Counted from the stretch's first letter, positions 26,294 to 35,074 are shown. The stretch: 64,000 nt of DNA from Taibaiella koreensis (GCF_003545715.1 NZ_QVNU01000001.1:682001-746000); one strand, 5' to 3'. Program-made: numbers and translations. Notes: generated by a model from the letters alone, not told the origin.

Positions 26294-26650
26294 ATGAGCA
26301 AGCATCTTGAACTGGGTAAAGCCGGTGAGGAGCAGGCGCATGCCTACCTGCGCGGCAAAGGCCATGTGCTGCTGGAGATCAATTACCGCTTCGGGCATAA
26401 AGAGGTCGATGTGATCTCCTTATCGGGCGATATACTTGTGTTTACCGAGATCAAGACCCGGAGCAGCTATGCGCTGGGCTTTCCCGAGGAGGCCGTACAT
26501 GAGCGCAAGCAGCAATGGCTGAAGGCGACCGCCGAACATTATTGCCTGCAATATCCTTCCTATGAAAAGCTTCGCTTCGATGTGATCAGCATCCTGTTGC
26601 AGCATGGACGGGTTATCGAGCTGCTTCATTTTGAAGATGCGTTCTATTGA
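26294..26650 (+). CDS. YraN family (UPF0102) endonuclease-like protein
   Basis: A 118-residue cytosolic protein. It starts MSKHLELGKAGEEQAHAYL and carries the restriction-endonuclease-like core: E in GKAGEEQA, HKEVDVISLSGDILVFTEIKTR (D and ExK of the PD-(D/E)xK site near 40-57) and Q in ERKQQWL. The YraN family resembles Holliday-junction resolvases, but its activity is unproven. Last gene of the operon. Its final 38 bp overlap the 3' end of the convergent PAP2 gene. Confidence 0.93.
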   Translation: MSKHLELGKAGEEQAHAYLRGKGHVLLEINYRFGHKEVDVISLSGDILVFTEIKTRSSYALGFPEEAVHERKQQWLKATAEHYCLQYPSYEKLRFDVISILLQHGRVIELLHFEDAFY

Positions 26651-27314
26651 TCTCTGCATCTTTGAAAGGATTGATGATGGCAAAAGAAATAAGGCAGCAC
26701 AGCGTGCCGATCACGCTGCCCGTATACACGTCGGCATAAAAGTGCTGCGACAGGTACATTCTTGAATAAACTACCGATAGGGCAATAAGGAAAAAGACGG
26801 CGCCCAGGTAGCGGTAGCGTGCAGGTAGCAGCAGCGACAGGAAGCACAGGAAGGCAAACGACCCTTCGCTATGCCCGGAAGGAAAGCTGAAATCGTAGTT
26901 GAGTGGCTGCCCAGGCACGCGATGGATCCAGGCTGCTTCTGCAAAGTATTTCAACGGCCGGGGCGCATTCACCAGGCCCTTGATCGCCTGTGTGAGCAGG
27001 AAGGGGCTCAGGTTGCATACCATCAGGGCCAGGGTAAACTTCCAGGTACGCAGGCGCGGAATGAGCAGCAGCAACAACAATATCGTAATGATCACCGGCC
27101 CCTCGCCGATATGGGTGATCCAGGGAAACAGCGTATCGCCCAAAGGGCTGTAGTGCCCGTTGATAGTACGGTAGACCCAGCGCTCCTGTTCCCACAGCAG
27201 CAGCATGCATCCCAGCAGCAGCCATATCATGAACAGCAGGATAAAGTAGCGGGCGCCGTCCAGCGGCTGCATATATCTTGAGCGGTACATATTGTCGAAG
27301 CGTGTCATTGGCAT
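26613..27314 (-). CDS. PAP2 family phosphatase
   Basis: A 233-residue membrane protein with about six helices and the three PAP2 motifs: KGLVNAPRP (KxxxxxxRP) near 113-121, PSGH near 145-148 and SRMYLSQHFYADV (SRxxxxxHxxxD) near 184-196, with catalytic His in motif 3. Such enzymes dephosphorylate phosphatidic acid, undecaprenyl diphosphate or related lipids at the inner membrane. It starts 18 bp after the LptF/G-family gene and is probably co-transcribed with it, consistent with an envelope-lipid role (inference). The start could be ATG 27314 or 27308. Confidence 0.92.
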   Translation of the reverse strand: MPMTRFDNMYRSRYMQPLDGARYFILLFMIWLLLGCMLLLWEQERWVYRTINGHYSPLGDTLFPWITHIGEGPVIITILLLLLLIPRLRTWKFTLALMVCNLSPFLLTQAIKGLVNAPRPLKYFAEAAWIHRVPGQPLNYDFSFPSGHSEGSFAFLCFLSLLLPARYRYLGAVFFLIALSVVYSRMYLSQHFYADVYTGSVIGTLCCLISFAIINPFKDAEINRTHLQNEAAR

Positions 27315-27332
27315 GGGTTTCGCTGTTGCGGC

Positions 27333-28811
27333 TCAGGCCGCCGTTTTGTTTTTCTTTCTTCCTGTAAGCCCGCCCAGGAAGGTTTTAAATTTAAGCCAGC
27401 CTCTCTGGTACCATTCTTTGTTGAACAGGCCCGAATCGTTGCGCGCGGCGGCCATAATCACGAAGGCTATGGGCAGCAACACGCCGGTGGCCAGCCACAT
27501 ACCGTACCAGGGCGCTACGGCGCTTTGCTGTGCCAGCTTTTCCCCGGTACTTGAAATGATAAAGTAGATAATGAAAAAGGCAATGGCAATAATTACAGGC
27601 ATACCCAGCCCGCCCTTCCGGATAATAGCCCCGAGCGGTGCGCCAATAAGGAACAACAGCATACAGGCAAACGAGAGCGTGTACTTTTTATGCCAGGCGA
27701 TCTCAAATTGATTGATGCTCTCTTTGCGAAGCTTCACATCGCTGGAAACGATCGTTACCAGGCGCTGCATGCTCCTGACATTGGATTCTGTGGTCTGGAT
27801 CACCCGCCTGCGGGAAGAGTCGGGCACAAGGTCGAAGAAGCTTCGTTTATAGCTGCTGATCTTGCCTTCGCCTTTGCTCACGCGCCGGAAGGTAAGCGAA
27901 TCTTCCTTGCGTTTCTGGTAGAGCGAAAAGTACGGATCGAGATAGCGGTCGAGGTCTTTGGCCGATAAGTCCAGCTTCTTGTTCATGCTGTCGATATTGT
28001 CGTTCAGCTGGCTTACGTTCATCATCTCATTGTTGCCCTTAAAAAGCTCTTCTTTGGTACGGCTAAAGGCAAACTTGGAAAGATCGAACACTTTATACCA
28101 TTTGCCGAATTCCATGCGGGTCTGCGCGTGGTTGTTCTTGGTGTTGTCTTCTTCATAGCGGCAACCGTCGATCAGCTCAAATATGAGGTAGCGCTTATCT
28201 TTAGAAGGATACATACGGCCATTCCTGGCCAGCACCAGTTTGTCGCTGCCCCGGCCTGATGTGTGGTCATAGATCACGATATCGTGGATGGTTTGTCCGT
28301 CCTTTTCTTTTTTACCCACCCTTATCGCAAAGCCATCGATGTCTTTGTTGAAGAAACCCTCGCGTATGTTCATAGCAGGCTTCTGGTTGCGCATATCGTA
28401 CAGCAGGGAATAGGATTTGAGGTTGGTGACCGGTATCACATAGTTATTGAAGAAGAAGGCCAGTACCGAGATGATACCGATAAATATGATCAGCGGCCGC
28501 ATGAAACGGTACAGCGATATCCCGGCCGATTTAATAGCCACCAGCTCAAAGTTCTCCCCCAGGCTGCCGAAGGTCATGATGGAAGCCAGCAGGATACCCA
28601 GGGGCAGGGCAATAGGGAAGAGGGTAGTGGACATGTACAGCATTAGCTGCATGGTCATGAGCACACCAAAACCCTTGCCGATCAGCTCATCCATATACAG
28701 CCAATAGAACTGCATGGCCAGTGTGAACAAGACAATGAAGAAGGTTACCACAAAGGGGCCCATGAAGCTGCGCAGTATCAGTAGGTCCAGTTTTTTCAGG
28801 CGTACATTCAT
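27333..28811 (-). CDS. LptF/LptG family permease
   Basis: About 492 residues. The start ATG at 28811 gives MNVRLKKLDLLILRSFMGPF, the usual N-terminus of this family; an upstream extension in the same frame is not conserved in style. Six transmembrane helices are arranged three plus three (about 15-35, 60-90, 105-125 and about 390-410, 425-445, 450-470) around a large periplasmic beta-jellyroll (about 130-370), as expected for the LptF/LptG subunits that pull lipopolysaccharide from the inner membrane. It contains a long, charged coiled-coil insert near 250-330. The matching ATPase LptB is not nearby. Confidence 0.92.
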   Translation of the reverse strand: MNVRLKKLDLLILRSFMGPFVVTFFIVLFTLAMQFYWLYMDELIGKGFGVLMTMQLMLYMSTTLFPIALPLGILLASIMTFGSLGENFELVAIKSAGISLYRFMRPLIIFIGIISVLAFFFNNYVIPVTNLKSYSLLYDMRNQKPAMNIREGFFNKDIDGFAIRVGKKEKDGQTIHDIVIYDHTSGRGSDKLVLARNGRMYPSKDKRYLIFELIDGCRYEEDNTKNNHAQTRMEFGKWYKVFDLSKFAFSRTKEELFKGNNEMMNVSQLNDNIDSMNKKLDLSAKDLDRYLDPYFSLYQKRKEDSLTFRRVSKGEGKISSYKRSFFDLVPDSSRRRVIQTTESNVRSMQRLVTIVSSDVKLRKESINQFEIAWHKKYTLSFACMLLFLIGAPLGAIIRKGGLGMPVIIAIAFFIIYFIISSTGEKLAQQSAVAPWYGMWLATGVLLPIAFVIMAAARNDSGLFNKEWYQRGWLKFKTFLGGLTGRKKNKTAA

Positions 28812-28921
28812 CGGGAAACAATAGGCCGTCAAGTATCGTCCGGCGCTGCAAAAATAAAGAAGCTGCCTTAAAGGTCGCACGAAAACTATGCTTCCGGGAA
28901 AAAACGCTTCTCAGCAATGGG

Positions 28922-28956
28922 AAAAAAGAAGCTGTCCGGGTTAAGGACAGCTTTCT
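28922..28956 (-). terminator. Intrinsic terminator of the START-like gene
   Basis: AGAAGCTGTCC / GGACAGCTTTCT stem, followed on the reverse strand by CTTTTTT, located between the START-like gene and the LptF/G gene. Confidence 0.83.
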
Positions 28957-29003
28957 CTATCTTTTAACGTGGCCGAAGCGTTTTTAGTATCTGGTGCTTT
29001 AGC

Positions 29004-29387
29004 TCAACTGCCTATCCGGTGTTTCAGGTCGTTGATCTGTGTGTTCCACAGCTGTTGCTGGTCTTTGATCTCGCCTTTGTCTGCAAAGTCGGTGATCTGT
29101 AAAATGGTCTCGTTCGTTACAGGGCTTTGCGCGATCCTGAATTCGAAAAATTCCTCGTCATCATAGTATTCCCAGCGATAACGTACAAATTCATTCTCTT
29201 CAAAACTGACCCGGTCCGCTTCATCAGTAGCATTGTTCCAGCTGAAAAAGAAAGTATCCTCCCTTTGATCCACTTTGTCTGCAAACCATTCCTGTAAGCC
29301 GTTTGGAGTAGAAAGAAATTCGTAGAGTATTGTAGGGGAGCATCTGATAGGGAACTCAACCGTAAACATTGATTTTTTACTCTTCAT
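29004..29387 (-). CDS. START-like (SRPBCC) domain protein
   Basis: A 127-residue cytosolic protein beginning MKSKKSMFTVEFPIRCSPTILYEFLSTP, the recognisable opening of the Bacteroidota START-like/AHSA1-related family. The helix-grip fold continues with GLQEWFADKVD, FVRYRWEYYDDEEFFEFRI and a C-terminal helix ending HRIGS. Ligand and role are unknown; the family member beside rpoD is common in this phylum. ATG 29387 is preferred; an in-frame ATG 12 codons upstream adds residues not typical of the family. Divergent from rpoD across an AT-rich 250-bp region. Confidence 0.87.
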   Translation of the reverse strand: MKSKKSMFTVEFPIRCSPTILYEFLSTPNGLQEWFADKVDQREDTFFFSWNNATDEADRVSFEENEFVRYRWEYYDDEEFFEFRIAQSPVTNETILQITDFADKGEIKDQQQLWNTQINDLKHRIGS

Positions 29388-29533
29388 ATAATAAAGCGAT
29401 CTTGGTGATTCATCGTGTTGCAATAATAGAAAAAGCCCAGAATAATCAAAGCATTTTCCTTTTTTTATTTTATTCTCATTTATAAACGGCTTGAAACCCT
29501 TGCCTAATGCGTGTTAATGTTTGTTTAATTTTT

Positions 29534-29565
29534 TTTGGATTCGTAGCGCCGAATCCTTAGCTTTG
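29534..29565 (+). promoter_or_regulatory. Full -33/-7 promoter of the sigma factor gene
   Basis: TTTG at 29534-29537, 20 bp, then TAGCTTTG at 29558-29565: both boxes and the spacing match the Bacteroidota housekeeping promoter. The start codon is about 75 bp further on. Confidence 0.7.
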
Positions 29566-29639
29566 TTTACATGTTGCCTAATTGTTAATCGATAAAAATT
29601 ATCTCATTTGTAACCAAAAATTTACACACACTCATGTCA

Positions 29640-30506
29640 ATGCGTCAATTGAAAATCACAAAGTCAATTACCAACCGGGAGAGCCAGTCATTGGAAAAAT
29701 ACCTCCAGGAAATCGGTAAGGTTGACCTTATTACTCCGGAAGAGGAGGTTCAACTTGCAATAAGAATCAAGCAGGGTGATCAGAAAGCATTGGAGAAATT
29801 GACGAATGCCAATTTACGTTTCGTGGTCTCTGTAGCAAAGCAATACCAAAACCAGGGCCTGTCGTTAAGCGACCTGATCAATGAAGGCAATCTGGGGCTG
29901 ATCAAAGCAGCGCAACGCTTTGACGAGACACGTGGTTTTAAATTTATTTCTTACGCCGTATGGTGGATACGCCAATCGATATTGCAGGCGCTGGCTGAAC
30001 AAAGCCGTATCGTGCGTCTGCCGCTCAATAAAGTAGGACTGACCAACAAGATCAGCAAAGCGTATTCTATGTTGGAGCAGGAATACGAGCGCGAACCTTC
30101 TTCAGAGGAGCTGGCTAGCCTATTGGAGATCGGACTGGAAGAAGTGGAAACAACATTGGGAGTGGCGGCTCGCCATGTGAGCATGGACGCCCCCTTTATC
30201 GACGGCGAGGACAACACTTTGCTGGATGTGCTGGAAAATGCCAACGCGCTGAAGGCCGATCGCGAGATCGAGCACAGCGATTCACTACGCATGGAAGTGG
30301 CGCGCTCGCTCAGCACCCTTACCGACCGCCAGCGCGATGTGCTCACCTTGTATTTCGGTATCGGTGTGGAGCATCCCGTATCTCTTGAAGATATTGGCGA
30401 ACGCTTCGGGCTCACCCGTGAAAGAGTGCGGCAGATCAAGGACAAGGCCATCACCAAACTACGTACGACCAATCGTTGCAAGCTGCTGAAATCTTATCTT
30501 GGATAG
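29640..30506 (+). CDS. rpoD: RNA polymerase primary sigma factor (RpoD/SigA)
   Basis: A 288-residue sigma-70 protein. It starts [15 protein letters not shown] as in other Bacteroidota; an ATG two codons earlier (29634) is also possible. Regions: 1.2 ([19 protein letters not shown], about 17-35), 2 (about 55-125, [34 protein letters not shown]), 3 (about 130-200) and 4 (about 215-285, [29 protein letters not shown]). Region 1.1 is missing, which is normal for the phylum, whose sigma factor reads TTTG/TAnnTTTG promoters like those noted here. Own promoter; terminator at 30551-30581. Confidence 0.96.
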   Translation: MRQLKITKSITNRESQSLEKYLQEIGKVDLITPEEEVQLAIRIKQGDQKALEKLTNANLRFVVSVAKQYQNQGLSLSDLINEGNLGLIKAAQRFDETRGFKFISYAVWWIRQSILQALAEQSRIVRLPLNKVGLTNKISKAYSMLEQEYEREPSSEELASLLEIGLEEVETTLGVAARHVSMDAPFIDGEDNTLLDVLENANALKADREIEHSDSLRMEVARSLSTLTDRQRDVLTLYFGIGVEHPVSLEDIGERFGLTRERVRQIKDKAITKLRTTNRCKLLKSYLG

Positions 30507-30550
30507 CATACCCCCCCAACAAAAAAACAAACAGACAACATAAGAAATGG

Positions 30551-30581
30551 AAAAAGAGCGTCCTGCACAGGGCGCTTTTTT
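30551..30581 (+). terminator. Intrinsic terminator of rpoD
   Basis: AAAAAGAGCGTCC pairs, with wobble, to GGGCGCTTTTTT around a TGCACA loop, 45 bp past the rpoD stop. Confidence 0.82.
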
Positions 30582-30597
30582 CGTGTGTATTTAAGTC

Positions 30598-30720
30598 AGG
30601 TATCAGGTATCAAGTATCAAAGTATCTCAATACCCAATACTCACTACTCAATACCCAATACCCAATACTCAATACCCAATACTCAATACTCAATACTCAA
30701 CCTCTCAATACTCAACCTCT
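30598..30720. repeat. Two adjoining heptamer tandem-repeat arrays
   Basis: First about four units of GGTATCA/AGTATCA (30599-30626), then about 12 units of the 7-bp motif CYCAATA (30627-30720, with variants CTCACTA and CTCAACCT). The array runs directly into the stop codon of the leftward spermidine-synthase-like gene, whose stop triplet lies at 30712-30714. Confidence 0.9.
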
Positions 30721-31380
30721 CACAATCAGGATGCGGTTCTGCTCTTTTTCGATCACATCCACATCGCTGAAAATGCTTTTGACATTGCTGAGGTACTGGT
30801 ACAGCTCCACTTCATCGTTGACGATATAATTCATGATCCAGATGCCGCCTGGCTTCAGCAAGCGCCTGGTTTGCACCAGGAATTCCTTTTCGGTAAAGAG
30901 TGAAGGCACCTCGCGTCCGTTGAAAATATCGATGCATAGCAGATCGTATTGCCCTTTGTCTTTCTTTACAAAATCGGCTGCGTTGATGCAATGCGGGTCG
31001 AGGTTATGAACGCCCAGGGCCGAAAGGTTTTCCAGTGCCCATTTGAGGATCTGCTCGTCATATTCCACCAGGGTAAACCTGGGGTTGTGCTTGTATTTTT
31101 CCTTCAATATCTGGGCAATGCTGCCCAGGCCCGTACCCAATATAAGGCAATGCGATAAGGCTGTGAGCTTGTCTTTGGGAACGTTCCGGAAAGCGATGCG
31201 AAAGGGCTGGTAGCGGGTGCCATCGGAGTATAAGGCTTCTTCCGTAGCCAGTTGCCACTGGTTGCGGTAAAGTATGAATTCGAGAAATTTATTTTTGCTG
31301 CCCGGGGTGCTGGCAATGGTAACCGGTATCAGGTAGCTTAATACTCTTTTTACAGGTGAAACTTTAAAAAAAGGGTGCAC
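30712..31380 (-). CDS. Spermidine synthase-like SAM-fold methyltransferase
   Basis: A 222-residue cytosolic protein of the spermidine synthase/class I methyltransferase fold: YRNQWQLATEEALYSDGTRYQPF near 39, nucleotide motif LILGTGLGSIAQILKEKY near 78-95, acidic ribose contact VEYDEQILKWA near 104, and DLLCIDIFNGREVP near 145 with a gate-keeping Asp. It is shorter than true spermidine synthases (about 280) and lacks an obvious polyamine-binding N-terminal tetramer domain, so the substrate is uncertain. Starts 4 bp after the M48 protease stop (same operon). Its last codons and stop lie inside the heptamer repeat array, so the C-terminus may vary between strains. Confidence 0.82.
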   Translation of the reverse strand: MHPFFKVSPVKRVLSYLIPVTIASTPGSKNKFLEFILYRNQWQLATEEALYSDGTRYQPFRIAFRNVPKDKLTALSHCLILGTGLGSIAQILKEKYKHNPRFTLVEYDEQILKWALENLSALGVHNLDPHCINAADFVKKDKGQYDLLCIDIFNGREVPSLFTEKEFLVQTRRLLKPGGIWIMNYIVNDEVELYQYLSNVKSIFSDVDVIEKEQNRILIVRG

Positions 31381-31384
31381 AAGG

Positions 31385-32197
31385 TTATGGTTTTTTATAG
31401 TACTGCATCGCTTTCGGTATCTGACTTTTGATACTGTTGATGCGGGTTTGGTCGCTGGGATGTGTGCTCAGCATCTCTGGTGGTTTGGCGCCGCCCTGGG
31501 CTGCCATGCGCTGCCAGAAGCTTACTGCTTCATTGGGATCGTAGCCGGCCATGGCCATAAAGATAAGTCCCATTTCATCGGCCTCGCTCTCATGCTTCCG
31601 GGAAAAGGGGAGGATGCCGCCAACATTGGATGCCACTCCATAAGCCGAGGTGTAGAGCGCCTGAGTTTCGGCAGGCTTGCTCGATACGGCTACAGCCACT
31701 GCGACACCGCCAAGCTGCTGCACCAGCCCCTGGCTCATGCGCTCGGCACCGTGCTTGGCAATCGCGTGGGCAATCTCGTGTCCCATGACCACCGCCAGGC
31801 CTGCCTCTGTTTTGGTGACCGGTAATATGCCCGAGTAGACCACCACTTTACCACCAGGCATGCACCAGGCATTTACTTCCTTGGAGTTAACCAGGTTAAA
31901 TTCCCATTTATAGCCGGCCAGCACTTTGCTTTGTCCTTTGCCTGCAAAATACTGATTAATGGCGGTAGCCAGCTTATTGCCTACGCGCTTTACCATTTCG
32001 GCATCATTGCCGCCTATGGGCTTGTTCTGGGTCAGGAAGGTGCTGTATTGCTGGGCGGAAAGGCTATTGATGGTGCCGTCGTCGACCAGGTTAAGGGAAG
32101 AACGGCCGGTAACGGGATTCTTATAGCAGCTTTCCAGCGCCGGAAGCACGAGAAGGCCTGATAAGGCAGCGGTGAATAAAAGGTTGTTGCGCTTCAT
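31385..32197 (-). CDS. M48 family metalloprotease, lipoprotein
   Basis: A 270-residue zinc protease. From ATG 32197 the protein starts MKRNNLLFTAALSGLLVLPA and has Cys24 in ALESC as likely lipid site, followed by the NPVTGRSSLNLV block typical of secreted M48 lipoproteins. Zinc site: HEIAH at 140-144 and third ligand Glu in HESEADEMG (about 203-205). It resembles the Oma1/BepA/LoiP group, which works in envelope protein quality control. A longer in-frame upstream extension with a hydrophobic stretch exists but would hide the lipoprotein signal. Operon with the following spermidine-synthase-like gene. Confidence 0.93.
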   Translation of the reverse strand: MKRNNLLFTAALSGLLVLPALESCYKNPVTGRSSLNLVDDGTINSLSAQQYSTFLTQNKPIGGNDAEMVKRVGNKLATAINQYFAGKGQSKVLAGYKWEFNLVNSKEVNAWCMPGGKVVVYSGILPVTKTEAGLAVVMGHEIAHAIAKHGAERMSQGLVQQLGGVAVAVAVSSKPAETQALYTSAYGVASNVGGILPFSRKHESEADEMGLIFMAMAGYDPNEAVSFWQRMAAQGGAKPPEMLSTHPSDQTRINSIKSQIPKAMQYYKKP

Positions 32198-32420
32198 TTT
32201 GCCATGTTTTGCCGGACTGTCAACATTTTGAGCAGTATATAGGTTCAAAATAAAGGGATAGGACAGAGCCAAAGTAAGAAAAATAAATGAAACCAGTGTA
32301 TAAACAATAGGTAACAGGATGGCGCAGCGTCCAAAACGGCGGCAATCATGCATTGAAGCGCTGGTATTTTTTGTTGTCTCCCACGTTCTGACTATCTTGG
32401 GAGATATTTGAACCCAACAT

Positions 32421-32765
32421 ATGAAAAAATTAATCCTTCTTGCCGGTATTTTTTGTTTTGCCTATTCGGCCCGGGCCGAAAATAAGACGGCGAAGATCAA
32501 GGTTAAGGCCTCTATCTACTGCGACCATTGCCAGCAGTGCGAAAGCTGTGGCAAACGCCTGGAAAATGCCATATACAAGGTTAAAGGCGTAAAGCGGATG
32601 GACCTTGACGTCAGGAGTGAAACCGTGGACATAGTATATAATGCTGCCAAAACCACGCCGGAACAAATAAGGACGGCCATTACGGAAGCTGGTTTCGATG
32701 CCGACGGACTGAAAGGAAATGCAAAAGCCTATGAGCAATGGGATAATTGCTGCAAAAGGCAATAA
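32421..32765 (+). CDS. Secreted heavy-metal-associated (HMA) domain protein
   Basis: A 114-residue protein with a signal peptide (MKKLILLAGIFCFAYSARAE) followed by one ferredoxin-like HMA fold. The metal loop is enlarged to C34-DH-C37-QQ-C40-ES-C43, four cysteines in CxxCxxCxxC spacing rather than the single CxxC. The rest (VKGVKRMDLDVRSETVDIVY, TTPEQIRTAITEAGFDAD) is a normal HMA core; a further CC pair sits near the C-terminus. Likely a periplasmic copper or other soft-metal carrier. No transporter ATPase is next to it. Ends at a clear terminator. Confidence 0.9.
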   Translation: MKKLILLAGIFCFAYSARAENKTAKIKVKASIYCDHCQQCESCGKRLENAIYKVKGVKRMDLDVRSETVDIVYNAAKTTPEQIRTAITEAGFDADGLKGNAKAYEQWDNCCKRQ

Positions 32766-32816
32766 AGCCTGCTCCCTAAAGAGCCTGGCTACTTAGCTAT
32801 AAGGATGGTCATTAAG

Positions 32817-32846
32817 AAAAAAGCTTTCCCAGGGGAAAGCTTTTTT
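32817..32846. terminator. Bidirectional intrinsic terminator
   Basis: AAAAAAGCTTTCC / GGAAAGCTTTTTT around CAGG, between the convergent HMA and plsY genes. Confidence 0.9.
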
Positions 32847-32880
32847 ATCGTATCTCGATACAGGGTGTAAAATAAACAAC

Positions 32881-33510
32881 CTATTTGTCACGTTTGATCA
32901 GTTTTACCTTGCTTTCATTACCGGCGATAAGTCTGCTGATATTCTTATGATGCGTGAGCACCACCATACAGGCCGTGGCTATGGCAAAGAGCTTATAGGA
33001 CATCTCGGGTGCTTTGTCTTTAAAGATGAACAGGATAAGCACCGGGAAGGCTACGCTGGCGACCATCGAGCTCAGCGATACATAGCGTGTGAGGAACAGC
33101 ATCACCAGGAATACAATCACCAGGCTCCCGGCAACGATAGGGTGTATCGCCAGGATCATACCAAAAAGGGTGGCAATACCCTTGCCGCCCCTGAAGCCGG
33201 CCCAGATAGGGAATATATGGCCTACTACGGCGCAAAGTCCCAGCCCAACCTGCAGATTGGTCATTTGCTCGGAGCCCGGACTGTGCATGGAAAGGTAAGA
33301 AAGATATACTGCGGCAAAACCTTTCAGCATGTCGACCAGCATCACGCCGATGCCTGCCTTTTTGCCCAATACCCTGAACGTATTGGTAGCACCCGCATTC
33401 CCGCTGCCATGATCTCTGATATCTAATCCATAAATCCGTTTACTCACCCAAACTGCGGTAGGAATTGACCCGATCAAATATGCAAGCGTTAATAGGAATA
33501 TGATATTCAT
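32881..33510 (-). CDS. plsY: Glycerol-3-phosphate acyltransferase PlsY
   Basis: A 209-residue inner-membrane enzyme that transfers acyl from acyl-phosphate to glycerol 3-phosphate, the first step of phospholipid synthesis. About five to seven helices and the three PlsY motifs: YLIGSIPTAVW near 11 with HGSGNAGATNTFRVLG near 34, FRGGKGIATLFG near 107 and THHKNISRLIAGNESK near 187. Length is normal. Its start lies within 100 bp of the divergent DUF1345 gene. Confidence 0.96.
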   Translation of the reverse strand: MNIIFLLTLAYLIGSIPTAVWVSKRIYGLDIRDHGSGNAGATNTFRVLGKKAGIGVMLVDMLKGFAAVYLSYLSMHSPGSEQMTNLQVGLGLCAVVGHIFPIWAGFRGGKGIATLFGMILAIHPIVAGSLVIVFLVMLFLTRYVSLSSMVASVAFPVLILFIFKDKAPEMSYKLFAIATACMVVLTHHKNISRLIAGNESKVKLIKRDK

Positions 33511-33610
33511 TTACCGTTATGTCATTATTGGAAGCGGCAAATATAAGAAACTATTTCAGCAATTCCGCGTATTCCCCAAAATGATTACCTTGGGATTACA
33601 ATTCGTCCGC

Positions 33611-34273
33611 ATGTCCCCGATTAACCGGCTTAGCGCCGTCAAAAAGCTGATCATCAGCCTCTTCGCAGGCGTAGCCTGCTACGGCCTGCTGATGCTTTAT
33701 CCGCAACGCATACTGCTGCATTTCCTGGCATCCTGGGATACTTTCTGTGCCTGTTTCCTGGCCTTGAACTGGATCACATTTTTCACCATAGCACCGCGGG
33801 AAATAAGGAAGGAGGCCCGCAGCCAGGATGAAGGCCGCATTGTCGTCTTTATCATTGCCCTTGTAGCCACCCTGGCGGCTTTCATGGCGGTGGTATTGCT
33901 GGTCCTTAACCGTAAGGCGGGCGGAGAGGCGGCCATCCTTTCCCTGGTTATTGCTTTTGCCGGTATGATCCTGTCCTGGGCTTTGGTCCATACGGTATTT
34001 GCCGGCCGGTATGCCCATATTTACTACGCCGATCATGAGGAAGACAAGAGCCGGCATGCGGGAGGACTGGACTTTCCGGGCGATCAGCTACCCGATTTTC
34101 TGGATTTTGCTTACTTCTCCTTCGTGCTCGGTATGACCTTCCAGGTGTCGGATGTGGCCATCAGCGCCCGCCGCCTGCGTCGCCTGGCTTTGTTACACAG
34201 TCTTATGGCGTTCGCCTTCAATACCGTTATCGTAGCACTCACGATCAATGTGATCGCCGGGTTGTCGGATTGA
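33611..34273 (+). CDS. DUF1345 domain membrane protein
   Basis: About 220 residues with five or six transmembrane helices: AVKKLIISLFAGVACYGLLM, LASWDTFCACFLALNWITFF, VVFIIALVATLAAFMAVVLL, LSLVIAFAGMILSWALVHTVF and the C-terminal HSLMAFAFNTVIVALTINVIAGL. The segment DFLDFAYFSFVLGMTFQVSDVAIS is the hallmark of DUF1345, a family of unknown function. The start is uncertain: ATG 33611 is used here, ATG 33581 is equally open, and a longer frame reaches back to 33500 and would overlap plsY. Confidence 0.85.
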   Translation: MSPINRLSAVKKLIISLFAGVACYGLLMLYPQRILLHFLASWDTFCACFLALNWITFFTIAPREIRKEARSQDEGRIVVFIIALVATLAAFMAVVLLVLNRKAGGEAAILSLVIAFAGMILSWALVHTVFAGRYAHIYYADHEEDKSRHAGGLDFPGDQLPDFLDFAYFSFVLGMTFQVSDVAISARRLRRLALLHSLMAFAFNTVIVALTINVIAGLSD

Positions 34274-34335
34274 GGCCAGAATAGCCCGGCAGATGTATCA
34301 GCTACAGCCGCCGGGCCGCTGACCAACAGGGGTTG

Positions 34336-35043
34336 TCAGTATTTCTTGAAAAAATAGATGGCATTGTGCTCATCTTCCAGCAAGAGCTCGGCAGGGCTTT
34401 GCTTCAGCACTTTAAAGCTTTGCGGCTGGTTGAGGGTGGTGAGCACCCTGATCTCAGATCCTTTGAACTCTTTTATCTTGTACTCGAGATTGTTGACCGT
34501 AAGCAATGTGCCGCGAATACCTTTCAGGGGCTTGCTGTAGATGTGGAGCTTTTTAGGATACTGGATCTTGCTGAGCTCCGCAGTGGCGCCTTCGCGCAGT
34601 GTCTTTTTGTATAAGCGCCACACACCCGGGAGCTGCTTTGCGTTGATCTTCGTAACGGGCCCGGCAGGGATGCTGTTCTCCGAAGCAAATACTTCGACAT
34701 CGGCGCCGGTCATATCTTTCAGGGCACGGGTAAAGATATGGGTCAGCTTACCAAATTGCAGCCGTATCTCTTCCGGCTCATTTTTTTCTACATAAAAGGT
34801 CCGCTTTTTAATGTCGAGGGAATCGCCGGCTACCGTACCGCGATAGGCGTAGCCACCGATCACGACGTCGATCATTTGCCGGTCGGTGGTATTGAGCCAT
34901 ACGGTATCGGTAAAATGGACTTCCTGTTTGTCGGTGTTTAAGCGGCTCGTTTCCCTCCAGCGGTTGGCTGAGTATTCCTGGGCGGTGGCGGAATGGACGT
35001 GAAGCAGCGCGCCCAGCAGGGCGATAGGGAGCAAAAATTGCAT
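34336..35043 (-). CDS. Hypothetical secreted protein
   Basis: A 235-residue protein with a signal peptide (MQFLLPIALLGALLHVHSATAQ). The mature part alternates short beta strands (VHFTDTVWLNTTDRQMIDVVIGGYAYRG, FYVEKNEPEEIRLQFGKL) and a second half (LPGVWRLYKKTLREG, KKLHIYSKPLKGIRGTLLTVNNLEYKI) that looks like a lipocalin-type turnover domain. I do not recognise the family. It has its own -7 element and no operon partner. Confidence 0.75.
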   Translation of the reverse strand: MQFLLPIALLGALLHVHSATAQEYSANRWRETSRLNTDKQEVHFTDTVWLNTTDRQMIDVVIGGYAYRGTVAGDSLDIKKRTFYVEKNEPEEIRLQFGKLTHIFTRALKDMTGADVEVFASENSIPAGPVTKINAKQLPGVWRLYKKTLREGATAELSKIQYPKKLHIYSKPLKGIRGTLLTVNNLEYKIKEFKGSEIRVLTTLNQPQSFKVLKQSPAELLLEDEHNAIYFFKKY

Positions 35044-35074
35044 AGATAGGGGAGGTTTTGGTTCAAAATTGGGG

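Noticed and set aside
30598-30720. Possible CRISPR array
   Set aside because: Units are 7 bp without spacers, so this is a simple tandem repeat.
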